A stretch of 64,000 nt of DNA from Alviniconcha marisindica. Lineage: Eukaryota; Mollusca; Gastropoda; Provannidae. The position numbers were made by a program, and so were the translations under genes. Positions 41,321-52,625 of this stretch are shown piece by piece. The DNA is taken from contig JABMCL010003469.1 of assembly GCA_018857735.1 (NCBI GenBank), forward strand, positions 132,001 through 196,000. The letters run 5' to 3'. A model generated the notes under the pieces. It did not search any database. It saw nothing but the letters and a program-made list of their open reading frames with translations, and was not told the origin of the DNA. Numbering within the stretch: position 1 is the stretch's first letter; every line of letters starts with the position of its first letter.

Positions 41321-42540
41321 GTGTGTTGCTCTTTGTGTTTTAAATTCTTCTTTGGCATTGCAACCAGCTTCCTTGATTCTGAGTCTATGCACATTTGGGT
41401 TGGGAGGGAGAGGGAGGGGGGAGCAGAATGTTCAATTAATAATGCCTGGGTGTTGTTTCAGTTTCATTTTCTGTTTGATTTTGAAAGTATGATGTGCTTC
41501 TTACTGTTTGAACTTGCTGTTTGTGTATCGATTTCTTCACTAGTTCCATGCTTTGTTCACTCAGTACATCGTCAGTCCAAATGTGGCCACAGAGTAAAAT
41601 GTACGTCTTCCAGAGTTTGTAGACCCGTCCTCAGAGTTTAGTGTAAAGAAGAGCCGCCGGAGTTACTGTGTTAACAGAATGAAAACTTTTTCTATTGACC
41701 GAATGTGATTACCTTCTGAAACACCTAAGTTTAGAATGCTCCAGCGCTTGCAAAATGGGATGAAAGAAATGAGCCTTCTGAGAACCTTTTTACCTGACAG
41801 GTGGAAGAGATCAAAGTAAAAAAACTGACATTAAATATTTTGTTTTGAAATGAACTGTTGCTTCTTTTGTCTTTTTTCTCTCCTTTAAAAAGAAACTGAA
41901 TTTAGAGAATGGGTGATAGTTGGCAGGATTAGATGGACAGAACACCACCAAGTGTCATGGCTTGCCTGTTGCATTTTACAGCACAGATGTTTGGTCTTGA
42001 CTGATGTGGGCATGTGGCATATACATGGCAGGTCACCAGGTGTGCTGAGAAAAGAACTACATTTTGAGATCTGATACACAGCCAAAGGGGCATTTTAAAG
42101 CAAAATCCGTAACCCTTTTCCTTCTCATATGACACCATATGGTGTCCATGGTGAAGTGTCTGCCAGGAAGATATCATAGGACATCCTGCTTGAATTGTGA
42201 CTATTTGTTTATGTTTGCTCAGGAAAGATAAAGTTCTAGAAAATGACTGTTTTGGGCTGGGTTAACCTGTTGGCAAGACTCTTGGGGGAAACTGTTCATG
42301 CGTGCTTAGGAAAGACAAAGTTCTAGAAAATTATGGTGTTTCTGCCTGGCTTAATCCCCCAGCAAGACTCCTTGGGGAGGGAATTGTGGCAGCAGCACAA
42401 ATTCTTTAGCAGTGACAGGATTAATAATTTTGATGTTGTAACTTTTTTGCGGGATCTCTTCTGCCCATTGGACGGACCATGTTCAGGGAACGCTGGTTCC
42501 TGTTGGAGATACTGACACAGTTTTTAAATGACGTGTGCAG
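41321..42540 (+). other. Intron 43 with one approximately 100-nt duplication
   Basis: At 42215-42380 caggaaagataaagttctag and ggcaagactcNttgggg occur twice. The other 900 nt show no feature. Confidence 0.65.
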
Positions 42541-42693
42541 GTACGTACTGTCCAATGGGCAGTTCAGAGCCACTTGGTTGCGACCTTGGTCAGTACTGTG
42601 ATGTGGATGCCATGTCGTTGCCACGTGGGGACTGTATGGCTGGCTACTACTGCGACAGCAACTCCACCACAGACAGACCAACAGGAACTGGAG
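42541..42693 (+). CDS. Exon 44 (SR4): GTYCPMGSSEP and GYYCDSNSTT
   Basis: Acceptor gtgcag, donor gtcagt, phase 1-1, 153 nt. Reads GTYCPMGSSEPLGC, DLGQYCDVDAMSLPRG and CMAGYYCDSNSTTDRPTG, ending TGG. An isolated exon between two introns of over 1.2 kb. Confidence 0.91.
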
Positions 42694-42794
42694 GTCAGTG
42701 AACTGCAAGTTCTTTGGTAGTAGTATTTAGAATTCTTTGATATCATGTTTTGGAAACTGGCATTTATATGGGGAAAATTAGGATCTACCTCTGG

Positions 42795-42905
42795 AGTTAA
42801 TGTACCTTATATTTGCACGCATGCCAGGTGAGAGTTAAATAGGCAACTCGGGTCTTTGCTGTACATGTGTTATGCATTTCAAGCACTAGTTAACTCCCTT
42901 GTGTG
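42795..42905. repeat. Dispersed element E, copy 2
   Basis: Matches 1505-1640 (taatgtaccttatatttgca, gggtctttgctgtacatg, caagcactagttaactccc). A partial third copy is at 43125-43180. Confidence 0.6.
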
Positions 42906-43184
42906 TTGATTTATATGGGGTTTAATTTCATGGACCATGGATCTGGAGGGCAGGGTAAGAGTGAAATGAGAGGACTGGTGTCAACAGAGGGCTTGTACAG
43001 GTTATAATATCTGCCTGCCGCAATGAACATGCATTTGTTTTTTTAATTTCCATTTGTTGAACATGCTAATACATAAACAAACACAAAAATCAGCTAACTA
43101 GGGTCACAAAGCCACCATCTTTGGTGGAGTACCTTGTATCTGCTTACATTCCAGGCAAGAGTTACCATTGGTGTTACCGTTTAC

Positions 43185-43880
43185 TCTGCAGGAAATCAAC
43201 AGCAGACAGTACATGCTGTGCAGCAAATTGAAAGAAGACAGTACATGCTCTGCAGCAGATTAGCAGACAGTACATGCTTTGCAGCAAATTGACAGCATGC
43301 AGTACATGTTCTGCATCAAATTGACAGCATACAGTACATGCTGTGCAGCAAATTGACAGCATGCAGTACATGTTCTGCATCAAATGGACAGCATGCAGTA
43401 CATGTTCTGCATCAAATTGACAGCATACAGTACATGCTGTGCAGCAAATTGACAGCATGCAGTACATGTTCTGCAGCAAATGGACAGCATACATACATAC
43501 TCTGCAACAAATTGACAGCATACAATACATGCTCTGCAGCAAATGGACAGCATACATACATACTCTGCAACAAATTGACAGCATACAGTACATGCTCTGT
43601 AGCAAATTGACAGCATACAGTACAAGCTCTGTAGCAAATTGACAGCATACAGTACATGCTCTGTAGCAAATTGACAGCATACAGTACATGCTCTGTAGCA
43701 AATTGACAGCATACAGTACATGCTCTGTAGCAAATTGACAACATACAGTACAGGCCCTGCAGAAATTAACAGCATACAGTACATACTCTGCCGCAAACAG
43801 TACATGCTCTGCAGCAAAATGACAGTATACAGTATGTGCCCTGCAGCAAATTGACAGCATACAGTACACGCTCCTGCATC
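43185..43880 (+). repeat. Intron 44 minisatellite, 32-nt unit, about 21 copies
   Basis: Unit gcaaattgacagcatacagt, acatgctctgta. It ends 25 nt before the exon 45 acceptor. Because three units are 96 nt, all frames on the minus strand stay open, giving false ORFs of up to 268 residues. Confidence 0.95.
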
Positions 43881-43904
43881 AGTCTTGTTGTGCATCATTG
43901 CCAG

Positions 43905-44084
43905 GTGACCGCTGTCCCCCTGGTCACTACTGTGAGGCTGGGACGTCGTCGCCTCAACCATGCCCACCTGGCTACTTCCAGCCCAGCTACAGCGCTCAGA
44001 ACTTGACTTGGTGTGTACTGTGCACCTCTGGCATGTACTGCAACCAGAGTGGTCTGGACGCTCCTGACGGCCAGTGTGACGCTG
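43905..44084 (+). CDS. Exon 45 (SR4): GDRCPPGHYCEAG to QCDAG
   Basis: Acceptor ttgccag, donor gtaggt, phase 1-1, 180 nt. Reads DRCPPGHYCEAGTSSPQPC, GYFQPSYSAQNLTWC, TSGMYCNQSGLDAPDG and QCDAG. Corresponds to the first part of exon 17. Confidence 0.92.
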
Positions 44085-44554
44085 GTAGGTGACCGCTATA
44101 GCCTTTGCATTCATCCATTCATTCTTCTGTCTATCCATAGAGGGTTCCGCACTGATCTTGAAGCTCTGCATCTTTCTTCTTGCCATCAGTGGATGTGTGC
44201 TGCTGCTTATTTTGAAGGTTTTGTTTTAAATCCACCAGTCATTTACTCCATTGCTATACTTTGATTTGTGAGTAAGACGTGGCAGGTACCTTTTGCTTTT
44301 TGGTGTGTTATTTTGCATGATTGTGGTATATTGTGATCTGGTTGGTTGAAGAGATTGGCAGCCCAGAATACTCATTCATTTATTTCCATCATTCCATCAT
44401 CACTTGACCAGCCAGGGATCTTTCCAACTAGTAATCAGTCAACTGACCAACCAAATATTCAACCAATCAGCCAACCCCCCCAGAAAGTCCATCAAGCAGC
44501 TGGTGGATGGAATTCATCATCGTTACTGTCATTATTATCTTTTTCTTTCCACAG

Positions 44555-44776
44555 GTTATTACTGCCCTGAAGGACAGACTGTCAGAAACCCAAGCAGCTA
44601 CGAGTGTCCAGCTGGCTACTACTGCCCCACTGGGTCCAGCGTCCCCACGCTCTGTGACTCCGGCTACTACCAGGACCTGGTGCGGCAGGCGCTGTGCAAG
44701 GAATGTCCTGCTGGATTCTACTGCGACAACTCTGTTGGGAACATCACCTCCTACGCCAGCTACGTCTGCCCTGAAG
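44555..44776 (+). CDS. Exon 46 (SR4): YYCPEGQTVRNP to GFYCDNSVG (type B)
   Basis: Acceptor ttccacag, donor gtaagg, phase 1-1, 222 nt. Reads YYCPEGQTVRNPSSYEC, GYYCPTGSSVPTLC, GYYQDLVRQALCKEC, GFYCDNSVGNITSYAS and YVCPEG. The VVLxNS part of the type-B signature is replaced by NITSYAS. Confidence 0.93.
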
Positions 44777-44819
44777 GTAAGGCTGCAGCAGCGTTACTTA
44801 TGTGGTGGTGACAGCAACT

Positions 44820-45705
44820 TTGTGGGAGGGCAAGACATAATGGGTTAAGTGTGGGGTGTGTTCTGCTGAACAGACATAATGGGTTAAGTGTGGGGCATGT
44901 TCTGCTGAACAGACATAATGGGTTAAGTGTGGGGCATGTTCTGCAGAACTGAACAGACATAATGGGTTGTGTGGGGCATGTTCTGCAGAACTGAACAGAC
45001 ATAATGGGTTGTGTGGGGCGTGTTCTGCAGAACTGAACAGACATAATGGGTTGTGTGGGGTGTGTTCTGCAGAACTGAACAGACATAATGGGTTGTGTGG
45101 GGCGTGTTCTGCAGAACTGAACAGACATAATGGGTTGTGTGGGGCGTGTTCTGCAGAACTGAACAGACATAATGGGTTGTGTGGGGTGTGTTCTGCAGAA
45201 CTGAACAGACATAATGGGTTGTGTGGGGCGTGTTCTGCAGAACTGAACAGACATAATGGGTTAAGTGTGGGGCATGTTTGCAGAACTGAACAGACATAAT
45301 GGGTTAAGTGTGGGGCGTGTTTTGCTGAACAGACATAATGGGTTAAGTGTGGGGCATGTTCTGCAGAACTGAACAGACATAATGGGTTGTGTGGGGCGTG
45401 TTCTGCAGAACTGAACAGACATAATGGGTTGTGTGGGGCGTGTTCTGCAGAACTGAACAGACATAATGGGTTAAGTGTGGGGCATGTTATGCAGAACTGA
45501 ACAGACATAATGGGTTAAGTGTGGGGCATGTTCTGCTGAACAGACATAATGGGTTAAGTGTGGGGCGTGTTTTGCTGAACAGACGTAATGGGTTAAGTGT
45601 GGGGCGTGTTCTGCTGAACAGACATAATGCGTTAAGTGTGGGGCGTGTTCTGCCGAACTGAACAGACATAATGGGTTAAGTGTGGGGTGTGTTCTCAGAG
45701 CAGAC
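44820..45705 (+). repeat. Intron 46 minisatellite, about 42-nt unit, about 20 copies
   Basis: Unit gaacagacataatgggttgt, gtggggcgtgttctgcaga, with length variants having ttaagtgtgggg. Not derived from a splice site. It generates false ORFs on both strands. Confidence 0.96.
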
Positions 45706-45984
45706 ATACGATTGGTCCAATACTTCTTGAAGGTTCTGACCTCACTCACAGGGATGATCTGACACAGTGGAGAGAGTTGAACGATGGTGTTTTCAGACTC
45801 AAGTGCAGTAGCTCAGGCCCAGTGCAGGAAATGTCAAACAAGAGGTCATGACAAATTTGGTTTAAGGAACAGTGGAACAATTGAAGTTTACCTCAATTGA
45901 TCACAGCATTGTGGGCCACCTGTATGTCCTGGTTGTACATATACTGCCATGTTGTTCACCTGAAACACATTGCACTGTGCTTCA

Positions 45985-46205
45985 TTTGTTCATTGTACCT
46001 GTGCCATGTGTTCATTGTACCTATGCCTCACTTGTTCATTGTATGTGTGCCTCACTTGTTCATTGTGCATGTGCCTCACTTGTTCATTGTACCTGTACCT
46101 CAATTCATTGTATGCGTGCCTCACTTGTTCATTGTACATGTGCCTCACTTGTTTATTGTATGTGTGCCTCACCTGTTGATTGTACCTGTGCCTCACTTGT
46201 TCCTG
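45985..46205 (+). repeat. Intron 46 acceptor-proximal array, about 24-nt unit
   Basis: About ten units of tgcctcacttgttcattgta. The last merges into the exon 47 acceptor (cttgttcctgacag), so it may supply the pyrimidine tract. Confidence 0.9.
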
Positions 46206-46209
46206 ACAG

Positions 46210-46320
46210 GTCACTACTGTCTGAACGGAACCAGGGTGTCAACGGAGTACCCCTGTCCTGCCGGCACCTTCAACAACATCACTGGTTTGGCTGCTGATAC
46301 AGACTGCTTCAACTGCCTAG
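46210..46320 (+). CDS. Exon 47 (SR4): HYCLNGTRVSTEY, GTFNNITG
   Basis: Acceptor cctgacag, donor gtactg (weak), phase 1-1, 111 nt. Reads HYCLNGTRVSTEYPC, GTFNNITGLAADTDC and FNCLG. The join to exon 48 (CLG-GYYC) has normal module spacing. Confidence 0.9.
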
Positions 46321-46324
46321 GTAC

Positions 46325-46500
46325 TGTAAATACTGTGACCTGTGCTTAGAACTGGTGTCATGACCTGTGTTAGAAGTGGTCTCGTGACCTGTGCTTAGAA
46401 ATGGTATTGTGACCTATGCTTAGAAATGGTGACATGACCTGTACTTAGAACTAGTGTCGTGACCTGTGCTTAGAAATGTGTTTGTGACCTGTGCTATGGC
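46325..46500 (+). repeat. Intron 47 repeats, about 32-nt unit
   Basis: Five units of tgacctgtgcttagaaNtgg fill nearly the whole of this 192-nt intron. Confidence 0.88.
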
Positions 46501-46512
46501 TGTGTCCTGCAG

Positions 46513-46746
46513 GCGGCTACTACTGCCCGGGGGGAACAGTGTACCCCACCCAGCCATGCAGCCCCGGCTACTACTGCCGCTCAGGGGCCCAGACGGCTGC
46601 CCCTCAGCAGGGCGTTGATGCTGACCGCTGTCCGGTGGGTCATTACTGCCCAGAGATGACCATAGAGCCTCAGCAGTGTCCCCCGGGCACTTTCTCCAAC
46701 ATCACCCAGCTGATGAACATCACTGACTGCACCACCTGCACTCCAG
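46513..46746 (+). CDS. Exon 48 (SR4): GYYCPGGTVYP to CTTCTPG
   Basis: Acceptor cctgcag, donor gtaaga, phase 1-1, 234 nt. Reads GYYCPGGTVYPTQPC, GYYCRSGAQTAAPQQG, VDADRCPVGHYCPE and GTFSNITQLMNITDC. GTFSNxTQLxxIxxC matches exon 9. Confidence 0.93.
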
Positions 46747-46784
46747 GTAAGAGATAGGTACACACTGTGGTTTTGAACGTGTTG

Positions 46785-47451
46785 TGAGTGCAGGCTGCTA
46801 CTGTGATGGCTATTCCTGCGTAAACATGGACACGCATAGTGATTGCAGGCTACCATCTGTGACAGCTGTGCTTGAGTAAACACTGACATGCGTGTTTGTG
46901 TTGCAGTTGCATGTTACTGCTGCTAAAGGCTGACGTACATGGTTTGTGTTGTGATTGCAGGTTACTACTGTGACAGCTATACCTTGTGTAAGCAGTGGCA
47001 TGCATGGTTTGTGTTGTGATTGCAGGTTACTACTGTGGCAGCTATACCTGTGTAAACATGGACATGCATAGTTTGTGATGTAATTGCAGGTTACTACCGT
47101 GACAGCTATACCTGTGTAACAGCTATACCTGTGTAAACATGGACATGCATGGTGTGTTATGATTGCAGGTTACTACTGCAATACCTATACCTGCGTTAAC
47201 ACTGACATGCATGGGTTGTGTTGTTATTGCAGGTTATTACTGCGACAACTATACCTACACTAAAACTGACATCATGGGTTGTGTTGTGATTGCAGGTTAC
47301 TACTGCAACAACTATACCTGCATTAACACAGACATGCATGGGTTGTATTTTGATTGCAGGCTACTACTGTGACAGCTGTGATTACAGGTTACTACTGTGA
47401 CATCTGTACCTGTGTAAACACTGATATGCATGGTTTGCATTGTGATTGCAG
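46785..47451 (+). repeat. Intron 48 acceptor ladder, about 65-nt unit, about ten decoys
   Basis: Units tgtgttgtgattgcag, gttactactgtgacagctat, acctgtgtaaacatggacat. Each decoy repeats the GYYCDSY start of exon 49 before diverging. A gtgtaa or gtaaac site follows 24-26 nt after each decoy acceptor. Confidence 0.94.
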
Positions 47452-47577
47452 GTTACTACTGCGACAGCTATGCCCTGACGGAGCCCACTGGCCTGTGCAC
47501 TGCTGGCTATTACTGCGTGGCAGGATCCAGCGTCCCTGCCCCAGACATTTGTCCTGGTGGCAGGTATTGTCCTCAAG
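47452..47577 (+). CDS. Exon 49 (SR4): GYYCDSYALTEPTG to RYCPQG
   Basis: Acceptor gattgcag is the last of about ten copies of the same acceptor; only here does the reading continue into a full module. Donor gtaaat, phase 1-1, 126 nt. Reads YYCDSYALTEPTGLC, AGYYCVAGSSVPAP and ICPGGRYCPQG. Confidence 0.9.
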
Positions 47578-47797
47578 GTAAATATTGTCATCAGAGTAGA
47601 TAGTTCCTCACGGCAGATACTGTTTTGGGGGTAGATGTGTTTAATTTGGTTTTTATTTAATTCCTCAGGGTGGATGCTGTTCTTGGGGTATATATCCTCA
47701 GAAGAAAGGTTTCCTTGAGACAAAAATTGCCTGCAGTGAAGGTGTCAGAGTAATGGGTCCAACAGGAAGGACCAGTTTTCCACAGAAGATGATTGCT

Positions 47798-48246
47798 TTT
47801 ATGTAGCGCTATCTCCGCTCTCGAGCAGACTCACTGCGCTCGCGTGTGATTCTACATGAATGATTAGCTTTTCAAGTTATAGCGTGGTTTTGAATATCTA
47901 CCGAAGTGGTGTGCTTACAGTGCCGGCATGGCTGGTGCCACATAAAACTGCTGCTGTCTCGGCGCGTTCTGTATACACCATACAACCATGCACCATGTTA
48001 CCTCATGCAGTCACATACGTAAGATGTATGCATGTTTAGCTGTAACCTGCCACCTGCACTTCTGGCAGAATGACTGGGATCTTTTACGTGCTACTGCGGT
48101 AACATGGGGGTGGAACGGATACCGAAATAAGAGCACAGAAAGTTGACCCCGGAGAAGACAGTTCTCCTACTGCTTCTGGGGGATTTGAACCCACGACCTT
48201 TCAGTCATGAGTCTGGTGCTCTAACCACTGAGCTACCCCCACTCCT
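47798..48246 (-). mobile_element. tRNA-derived SINE, full-length copy 2
   Basis: Minus strand. The head at 48178-48241 reads gggggtagctcagtggttag with CAT in the anticodon position and ggttcaaatcc (good B box). The body matches copy 1 through gtaacctgccacctgcactt and ggtgtgcttacagtgccggc. 48247-48598 is featureless AT-rich intron. Confidence 0.88.
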
Positions 48247-48598
48247 CTTAGATGGGGTCTTACAAGTTTCAAATGTATTTCATGTTTGACTCTAAATGTT
48301 AGCTGTTGACCTCTGCAGTTAGGTTTTGCAATGTTCATCAGAAACTGAAATCCCTATTTGGAAAAAAGTGTTTTTTTGTTTTGTTTTTGTTGTTAAAGAT
48401 ATTTGTTGTAAGTGGCAATTTAAAAAAAAAAAGACTATAAAATGTTCAGTTGAGTTTATTTGATCTGTGAACAGATTTGCATTTCATAAGAGCCACCAAT
48501 TTATGAAAAATACAAAGTCCAGTAGGACTTCAGCGCACTCCAGATTAAGTTTGATGGTATATGGCATGAAAAACTGGCAACAATGTCTGTTTTGTCAG

Positions 48599-48760
48599 GA
48601 ACACACACCCCTGCCCGCTGTCCTGCCGGCACCTACTCCAACGGCACAGGTCTGGTGGCGGAGTACCAGTGCACCAACTGCACGGCGGGCTACTACTGTC
48701 AGAACACAGGGCTGACCTCGGAGCAAGGCTTGTGTCAGGCTGGCTACTACTGCCCACAAG
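48599..48760 (+). CDS. Exon 50 (SR4): GTYSNGTGLVAEYQC to GYYCPQG
   Basis: Acceptor ttgtcag, donor gtgagg, phase 1-1, 162 nt. Reads GTHTPARCPAGTYSNG, TGLVAEYQCTNCTAG, YYCQNTGLTSEQGLC and AGYYCPQ. Its last 18 nt with both flanking splice signals form the unit of the array in intron 50. Confidence 0.91.
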
Positions 48761-50025
48761 GTGAGGGGGTATGGCTACTACTGCTAACAAGGTGAGGGGG
48801 GTATGGCTACTACTGCCCACAAGGTGAGGGGGGTATGGCTACTACTGCCACAAGGAGTGCAAGGGGGGGTATGGCTACTACTATGCCCTCCACATAGGTG
48901 AGGGGTAGTGTGGCTACTACTGCCCACAAGGTGAGGGGGGGGGGGGGTATGGCTACTACTGCCCACAGGTAGGTGGCTACTACTGCCCACAGGTGAGGGG
49001 GTATGGCTACTACTGCCCACAAGGTGAGGGGGGTATGGCTACTACTGCCCACAAGTGAGGGGGTATGGCTACTACTGCCCACATGTGAAGGGGGTATGGC
49101 TACTACTGCCCCAAGGTGAGGGGGGTACTGGCTACTACTGCCCCAGGAGGGGGTATGGCTACTACTGCCCTCAAGGTGAGGGGGGTACTGTCAGTGTCAA
49201 CGTACTACTGCCAGTGTAGGCGGAGTACTGTCCCAGTTGTCAGGTGGCGGCTACTACTGCCCACAAGGTGAGGGGGGTACTGTCGTGTCAGGTACTACTG
49301 CCCACAAGGTGAGGGGGGTACTGTCAGTGTCAGGTCGGCTACTACTGCCCACAAGGTGAGGGGGGTACTGTCTAGTGTCAGGTCGGTACTACTGCCCACA
49401 AGGTGAGGGGGGTACTGTCTGTGTCAGGTCGGTACTACTGCCCACAAGGTGAGGGGGGTACTGTCTGTGTCAGGCTACTACTGCCCACAAGGTGAGGGGG
49501 GTACTGTCTGTGTCAGGCTACTACTGCCCACAAGGTGAGGGGGGTACTGTCTGTGTCAGGCTACTACTGCCCACAAGGTGAGGGGGGTACTGTCTGTGTC
49601 AGGCTACTACTGCCCACAAGGTGAGGGGGGTACTGTCGTGTCAGGCGGTACTACTGCCCACAAGGTGAGGGGGGTACTGTCGTGTCAGGCTACTACTGCC
49701 CACAAGGTGAGGGGGGTACTGTCTGTGAGGTCGGCTACTACTGCCCACAAGGTGAGGGGGGTACTGTCTGTGTCAGGCTACTACTGCCCACAAGGTGAGG
49801 GGGGTACTGTCTGTGTCAGGCTACATGGGTGAGGGGGTCTGGGCACGGCTACTACTGCCCACAAGGTGAGGGGGGTACTGTCTTTTCAGGCTACTACTGC
49901 CCACAAGGTGAGGGGGTTACTGTCTGTGTCAGGCTATTACTGCCCACAAGGTGAGGGTGGTTACTGTCTGTGTCAGGCTACTACTGCCCACAAGGTGAGG
50001 GGGGTACTGTCAGTGTCAGGCTGGT
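48742..50025 (+). repeat. Intron 50 array of acceptor + 18-nt exon copy + donor, about 43-nt unit, about 30 copies
   Basis: Unit tactgtctgtgtcag, gctactactgcccacaag, gtgagggggg. The 18-nt centre is identical to the end of exon 50 and would encode GYYCPQ with phase 1 at both ends. The left half of the array has ggggtatg instead of tcag. Irregular indels suggest either rapid change or poor consensus. Confidence 0.95.
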
Positions 50026-50322
50026 GGGAGAGGGAACGATTCACCCAAAGAGACAAAACAAAGACAGGTAGAAAATGAATACATGAGGCTAAAAACAAGT
50101 AGCTGTGTCTGGAGTGGTACTAGAACATTCTACTTGTAACAGGCAGTGTGTTAATGCACACCTGTTGTGAGAATATTTGTTTGGCAGATGTTGACTTGCA
50201 ACTCTTCAGCCAGTGCACCATGGCTTACATCCAGGTTGAAGTGAATGAATTACTGCTTGACAAATTTTGATGACTAACATGCACTCTAAACTGGATGCTT
50301 CGTGAATATTTCCTTGCTGCAG

Positions 50323-50458
50323 GTTCAGCAGTGATAAATGCGATCATTTGCCCAATTGGTCTGCACTGTCCTGAGGGATCGGACGAGCCAATCAGCTGTG
50401 CTCCTGGCTACTTCACCAATCGCACGGGCATGTCTAGCTGCGACATTTGTCCAGATGG
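50323..50458 (+). CDS. Exon 51 (SR4): GLHCPEGSDEP and GYFTNRTG
   Basis: Acceptor tgctgcag, donor gtgagt; phase 1 in, phase 2 out, 136 nt. Reads SAVINAIICPIGLHC, PEGSDEPISCAPGYF, TNRTGMSSCDICPDG. Counterpart of exons 20-21 and of the end of exon 40. Confidence 0.91.
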
Positions 50459-50857
50459 GTGAGTTTGCGTGACTTCATTTTGGTACCATGGTTAGGAGTT
50501 TGGTTTGAGTTGGGAAACGAGTGCACACTACCAAATGTTTAAGGGAAATTTTGATGTTGAAACAGTTCTGGTGTTTGTTGTTGGTTTGATTGACAGTGGC
50601 TGTATCTCCTCCCCACCTCAAGATGAACTTGGATACTGAAAAACTCTCATAATTTTAATAAATGTTTGTGAACTGCTTTGCACCCAGGAAGAACACTTTA
50701 GAGAAAACCTTTTCTTATATTTTTATTAGGCCACATACATGCGATAACCTGAGTGATTATCTGTAATGGGTCACAGTTTGCATGCACGTAGCTGAGAACT
50801 GTGTGCTGTTTTGAGTGATAGTGTCAGTTTTGTCAACATTCGTTGTCATTGTGTCAG

Positions 50858-51002
50858 GTTTTACTGCGTGCCTGTGGCGTTTGGTGACACACAACCTGGC
50901 TACGTGGACTGTCCGGCTGGCTACTACTGCCCCAACGGCACTGGCTTGGACTGGATGCCTTGTCCTGCAGGCACTTACAGTAACCAGCTCAATCTGTACA
51001 AG
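50858..51002 (+). CDS. Exon 52 (SR5 anchor): GTGLDWMPCPAGTY
   Basis: Acceptor gtgtcag, donor gtaaca after AAG (weak +6); phase 2 in, phase 0 out, 145 nt. Reads FYCVPVAFGDTQPG, CPAGYYCPNGTGLDW, MPCPAGTYSNQLNLYK. Anchor cysteine codon at 50961. The last 24 nt plus donor make the 29-nt array of intron 52. Confidence 0.91.
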
Positions 51003-51610
51003 GTAACAGTAACCAGTTCAATCTGTACAAGGTAACAGTAACCAGCTCAGTCTGTACAAGGTAACAGTTACCAGCTCAGTCTGTACAGGTAACAGTTACC
51101 AGCTCAGTCTGTACAAGGTAACAGTAACCAGTTCAGTCTGTACAAGGTAACATAACCAGCTCAATCTCTCCAAGGTAACATAACCAGCTCAATCTGTCCA
51201 CAGTAACAGTAACCATCATCTCAGTCTGTACAAGGTAACAGTAACCAGCTCAGTCTGTCCAAGGTAACAGTAACCAGCTCAATCTGTCCAAGGTATCATA
51301 ACCAGCTCAGTCTGTCCACAGTAACAGTAACCATCTCAATCTGTCCAAGGTAACAGTAACCAGCTCAATCTGTCCAAGGTAACAGTAACCAGCTCAATCT
51401 GTACAAGGTAAAAGTAACCAGCTCAATCTGTCCAAGGTAACAGTAACCAGCTCAATCTGTACAAGGTAACAGTAACCAGCTCAATCTGTACAGGGTAACA
51501 GTAACCAGCTCAATCTATACAAGGTAACAGTAACCAGCTCAGTCTGTCCAAGGTAACAATAACCAGCTCAAAGGTAACAGTAATGAGCTCAATCTATACA
51601 CAGTAACAGA
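50979..51610 (+). repeat. Intron 52 donor array, 29-nt unit, about 20 copies
   Basis: Unit agtaaccagctcaatctgta, caag|gtaac. The exon-derived part encodes SNQLNLYK. Most copies keep aag|gtaaca; some have ccaag or cacag. Confidence 0.95.
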
Positions 51611-52027
51611 ATGAAAGCATCTTGTTCTCTTAAGATGGTGAACAGGGTACAGTGTGAGTTACCCTGTCAGCTGTCAGTTTTGCTGTCCAGTTGTTTCTTG
51701 CTTAAGGATAGCAGAAGAATGAGACATGCTGTTGTTAGATGTTTATGTTACTAAGAGTAATGAGTTATTTTGCACTGCTCAAATCCTGCAAATTTTCAGA
51801 TCTAAAAGAAACATTTATTCTGTTGTTAGAAATTTTCTTGTTAATTCCATTCTTTTCTTGTTAAATAATATCAGGAAATGGTGATGAGAATTTTTTCTTT
51901 TTCATGAATTACTTGAGATTTATACCTTATTTACAATTTACAAACTTTACTTTCAACTTAGAGCATTTGAGCATGTTGTATCCCCCCACCTCCTCCCTCC
52001 ACACATATACACACATTCTGTATATCT

Positions 52028-52386
52028 GTCTCTATCTCTGTCTCTCTCACTCTCTCTCTCTCTCTCTCTCTCTCCTCCTCTCTCTCTCCCTCCAATACTA
52101 GTCATATGAAGTGATCAGATGTTCTGCTGCTTCATTTGCTCATAATATGCTCATCGTATGCTCATAATATGTAACTGAATGATGTATGGCATGTGTTCAT
52201 CTGGCACTGTGAGCACGCCATGTTTTGTGTGGAAATTCTCATATATAACGTTTCATTCGCTGATACATGCCTATATGTATATAAATAATGCCTGTGATTT
52301 GATATATATTCATCAGCAGCATAGCAAGGACTAGTTAGGTTTTTGGCTGAACCTAAACTGCAATCCTTGTAAAATAAAGTTTTCGA

Positions 52387-52445
<59 letters not shown>
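52028..52445. repeat. Intron 52: CT tracts and dispersed element F
   Basis: CT at 52028-52093 and 52389-52444. Element F at 52300-52388 (agcaaggactagttaggttt, aaataaagttttcgag) ends in the second CT tract; an inverted copy is at 58050-58135. 51611-52027 is plain. Confidence 0.7.
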
Positions 52446-52447
<2 letters not shown>

Positions 52448-52625
52448 GTCTCTCTCACATAAGCACACATTTTGAATTTTAGCTTTCCAAGGTTTCTGCC
52501 CAAGACGTCACACTTAACCAATGACAGTTGTACTTTAACATCATGATTTAAGAATAATGCATTGTTGCATTTAAGTGGGGATTGCACTTCTGTGGACTGC
52601 ACTGGTGTAATGTGCTTGTCAACAG

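Noticed and set aside
43174..44186. Minus-strand open frames of 231 and 268 residues (CCQFATEHVLYAVNL-type text)
   Set aside because: Produced by a 32-nt minisatellite in intron 44; the upstream part overlaps exon 45 in antisense.
44760..45508. Minus-strand open frames of 164 and 236 residues and a + strand frame of 110 residues
   Set aside because: Artefacts of the 42-nt minisatellite of intron 46, open on both strands.
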